Position numbers and translations under genes: made by a program
Notes under the pieces: model-generated
Databases searched by the model: none
Seen by the model: only the letters and a program-made list of their open reading frames with translations
What the model was told of the DNA's origin: nothing
Assembly (NCBI GenBank): GCA_037179335.1
Contig: JAKZHN010000024.1
Coordinates: forward strand, 310,001-374,000
Direction of reading: 5' to 3'
Source of the DNA: Cyclaneusma minus
Taxonomy: Eukaryota > Ascomycota > Leotiomycetes > Marthamycetales > Marthamycetaceae
Length of the DNA: 64,000 bases
Shown: positions 62,805 to 64,000 of the stretch, piece by piece
Numbering within the stretch: the first letter of the stretch is position 1
How the letters are laid out: every line of letters starts with the position of its first letter

Positions 62805-64000
62805 CTACCAGAGCACAACCCAAGCAAGCACCACAACCAGTGCACCCAAGCTCTGCATGCCCTTGGCACTCCTCCTCAGGCTCTCCCCATTGCCCTTCGC
62901 CACCAATGTCACATTCTGGGCTTGCTGAATCATGCTCTCACTCACACTCCCTGAACTAGCCAAATCGCTCAACAGCGAGCCAAACGTCGCCAGAATATTG
63001 GTACTCCTGCCGGTCGGACAAAACACAACTTCCCATCCACCACCGGAGGGAATAATGAATGTAGACGTCTGATCGTCGAATGCATACGAGTACGCATCTG
63101 GACACACGGCCTTTGCAGCATTGGCGTACATATTGCGCTTGCAGTTCTGGGGCGCGTTGTAGCTGCCGGTACAGCAGTCAGAGGGTGCATTTGTTTTGGC
63201 ACAGGCGGAGAGACAAGGGTCGAAGGCCGGGCGCTGAATGGTGTCGTCAGGGTAGGGGTAAACACCGTCGCCTGGCTTCTTGGGCGGTTCCACCTGTAGG
63301 TCCCAGGGGCACCAAGTCGCAAGGTCGGCGGAAGTTGTCTTTGATTCATATGGAAGAGGAAATGAGGCGTTGGTGCTGCCGCCCTCAGTTCCGGAAGAGC
63401 TGGGCGGTAGAAGCAGGCCGGTTGTTGCTATACATGCAGCATTGACTAGATTGGGCGGGATCGACTGTAACTTGGGATCATCGCCGGGAATGTATACGAG
63501 GCCCAATGGCAGATTGTATCCGTCGACTAAGGAGATATCGTAGAAAGTTTGCCCATTACCGACCCCTCCCTTCAAGTCGAATTCTGCCAGGGTGACGGGT
63601 ACGTCTCCTGTAACAACGCAGCTTATTACGCTATTGCAGTCTCCTGTGCCACATGCTGCCCCTGCTCCGTTGTTACCGTTCAAATTGCTTGCCCCAGTGC
63701 CCGCGGCATTGAAACTGCAGTTTGTGCGGCCCCATACTCGTCCTTGCCAGTCCTCGGAAACCGACATTTCATTACTCTCGCCGGGTTTCAGCTCGAATCC
63801 CCCAGAGCTTGGTCCGGTTCCGGCTTGCGAGGCGATTGCGGGCCATATTGTTTCGGCACAGTTGTTTGTGACTTTCAATGGTATACCGCTGTCGCGCTTG
63901 CTCTTGCTCTTAACTGTTGGTGGCGATCGAGCATATTTAGCCTCGAAAGCGCCCACTTGCGGAGAATTGCCTTCTCTAGGTTCGACAAGCGGAGACACGT
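62805..64000 (-). CDS. Thaumatin-like protein, probably GPI-anchored; 5' end outside the window
   Basis: The frame is open from the right edge to a stop at 62805, about 398 codons, with the N-terminus (signal peptide expected) beyond the window; the first codons seen are not a real start. The thaumatin signature is clear: VTNNCAETIWPAIASQ, WQGRVWGRTNCSF, CGTGDCN, VTLAEFDLKGG and FYDISLVDGYNLPLGLVYIP. Cys-rich segments follow (CLSACAKTNAPSDCCTGSYN, NCKRNMYANAAKAVCPDAYS), consistent with the multi-disulfide fold. The C-terminus is a Ser-rich stretch, then a hydrophobic tail (SLGALVVVLAWVVLW) after a basic spacer, as in GPI-anchor signals. Thaumatin-like proteins bind or hydrolyse beta-glucans. 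A cell-wall role is therefore likely but inferred. Confidence 0.85.
   Translation of the reverse strand, partial: VSPLVEPREGNSPQVGAFEAKYARSPPTVKSKSKRDSGIPLKVTNNCAETIWPAIASQAGTGPSSGGFELKPGESNEMSVSEDWQGRVWGRTNCSFNAAGTGASNLNGNNGAGAACGTGDCNSVISCVVTGDVPVTLAEFDLKGGVGNGQTFYDISLVDGYNLPLGLVYIPGDDPKLQSIPPNLVNAACIATTGLLLPPSSSGTEGGSTNASFPLPYESKTTSADLATWCPWDLQVEPPKKPGDGVYPYPDDTIQRPAFDPCLSACAKTNAPSDCCTGSYNAPQNCKRNMYANAAKAVCPDAYSYAFDDQTSTFIIPSGGGWEVVFCPTGRSTNILATFGSLLSDLASSGSVSESMIQQAQNVTLVAKGNGESLRRSAKGMQSLGALVVVLAWVVLW

Overview
The window is genomic DNA of a filamentous ascomycete (Pezizomycotina). The reasons are short GT-AG introns (about 50-250 nt) in most genes, no operons, typical fungal orthologues (Pep12, Ndc1, Ach1, Rtt106, Med18, Kgd4, Pnk1) and fungus-specific families (HET, 2EXR, DMATS). 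A leotiomycete is possible, but I cannot fix the class from this sequence alone. Splice sites were assigned by eye from frame, phase and family motifs.

Layout. 1-9 kb is accessory: a truncated coiled-coil gene at the left edge, a decayed coiled-coil relic, a cytochrome P450 divergent from a DMATS-type aromatic prenyltransferase (a two-gene secondary-metabolism core with no PKS or NRPS in view), an ankyrin relic, degenerate repeats and a tRNA-like pol III element. At 9.1-11.05 kb lies a second coiled-coil gene, apparently paralogous to the first and sharing a phase-2 intron. A 15-bp minisatellite touches its start, and about 3.7 kb of mosaic degenerate long-unit repeats follow (11.2-14.9 kb).

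15.4-31.2 kb is mostly housekeeping: RUS/DUF647 protein, Pep12-like syntaxin, nucleoporin Ndc1 (sharing a 367-bp divergent promoter with Pep12), acetyl-CoA hydrolase/transferase Ach1, an NmrA-like gene carrying an in-frame stop, and a Pro/Ser-rich conserved fungal protein. About 8.3 kb (31.2-39.5 kb) holds no gene I can support.

39.5-54.7 kb is gene-dense: polynucleotide kinase/3'-phosphatase, an SDR and a HET-domain protein tail to tail, histone chaperone Rtt106, the small 2-oxoglutarate dehydrogenase subunit Kgd4/Ymr31, Mediator Med18 and an uncharacterised Ser/Pro-rich protein.

54.7-64 kb is accessory again: a hairpin-rich segment with GNRA-type loops and a 33-bp hairpin repeat, a 2EXR gene, a 63-bp repeat that keeps one frame open, a three-copy tandem gene family in different states of decay, a Ty3/Gypsy integrase relic, and at the right edge a thaumatin-like, probably GPI-anchored protein with its 5' end outside the window.
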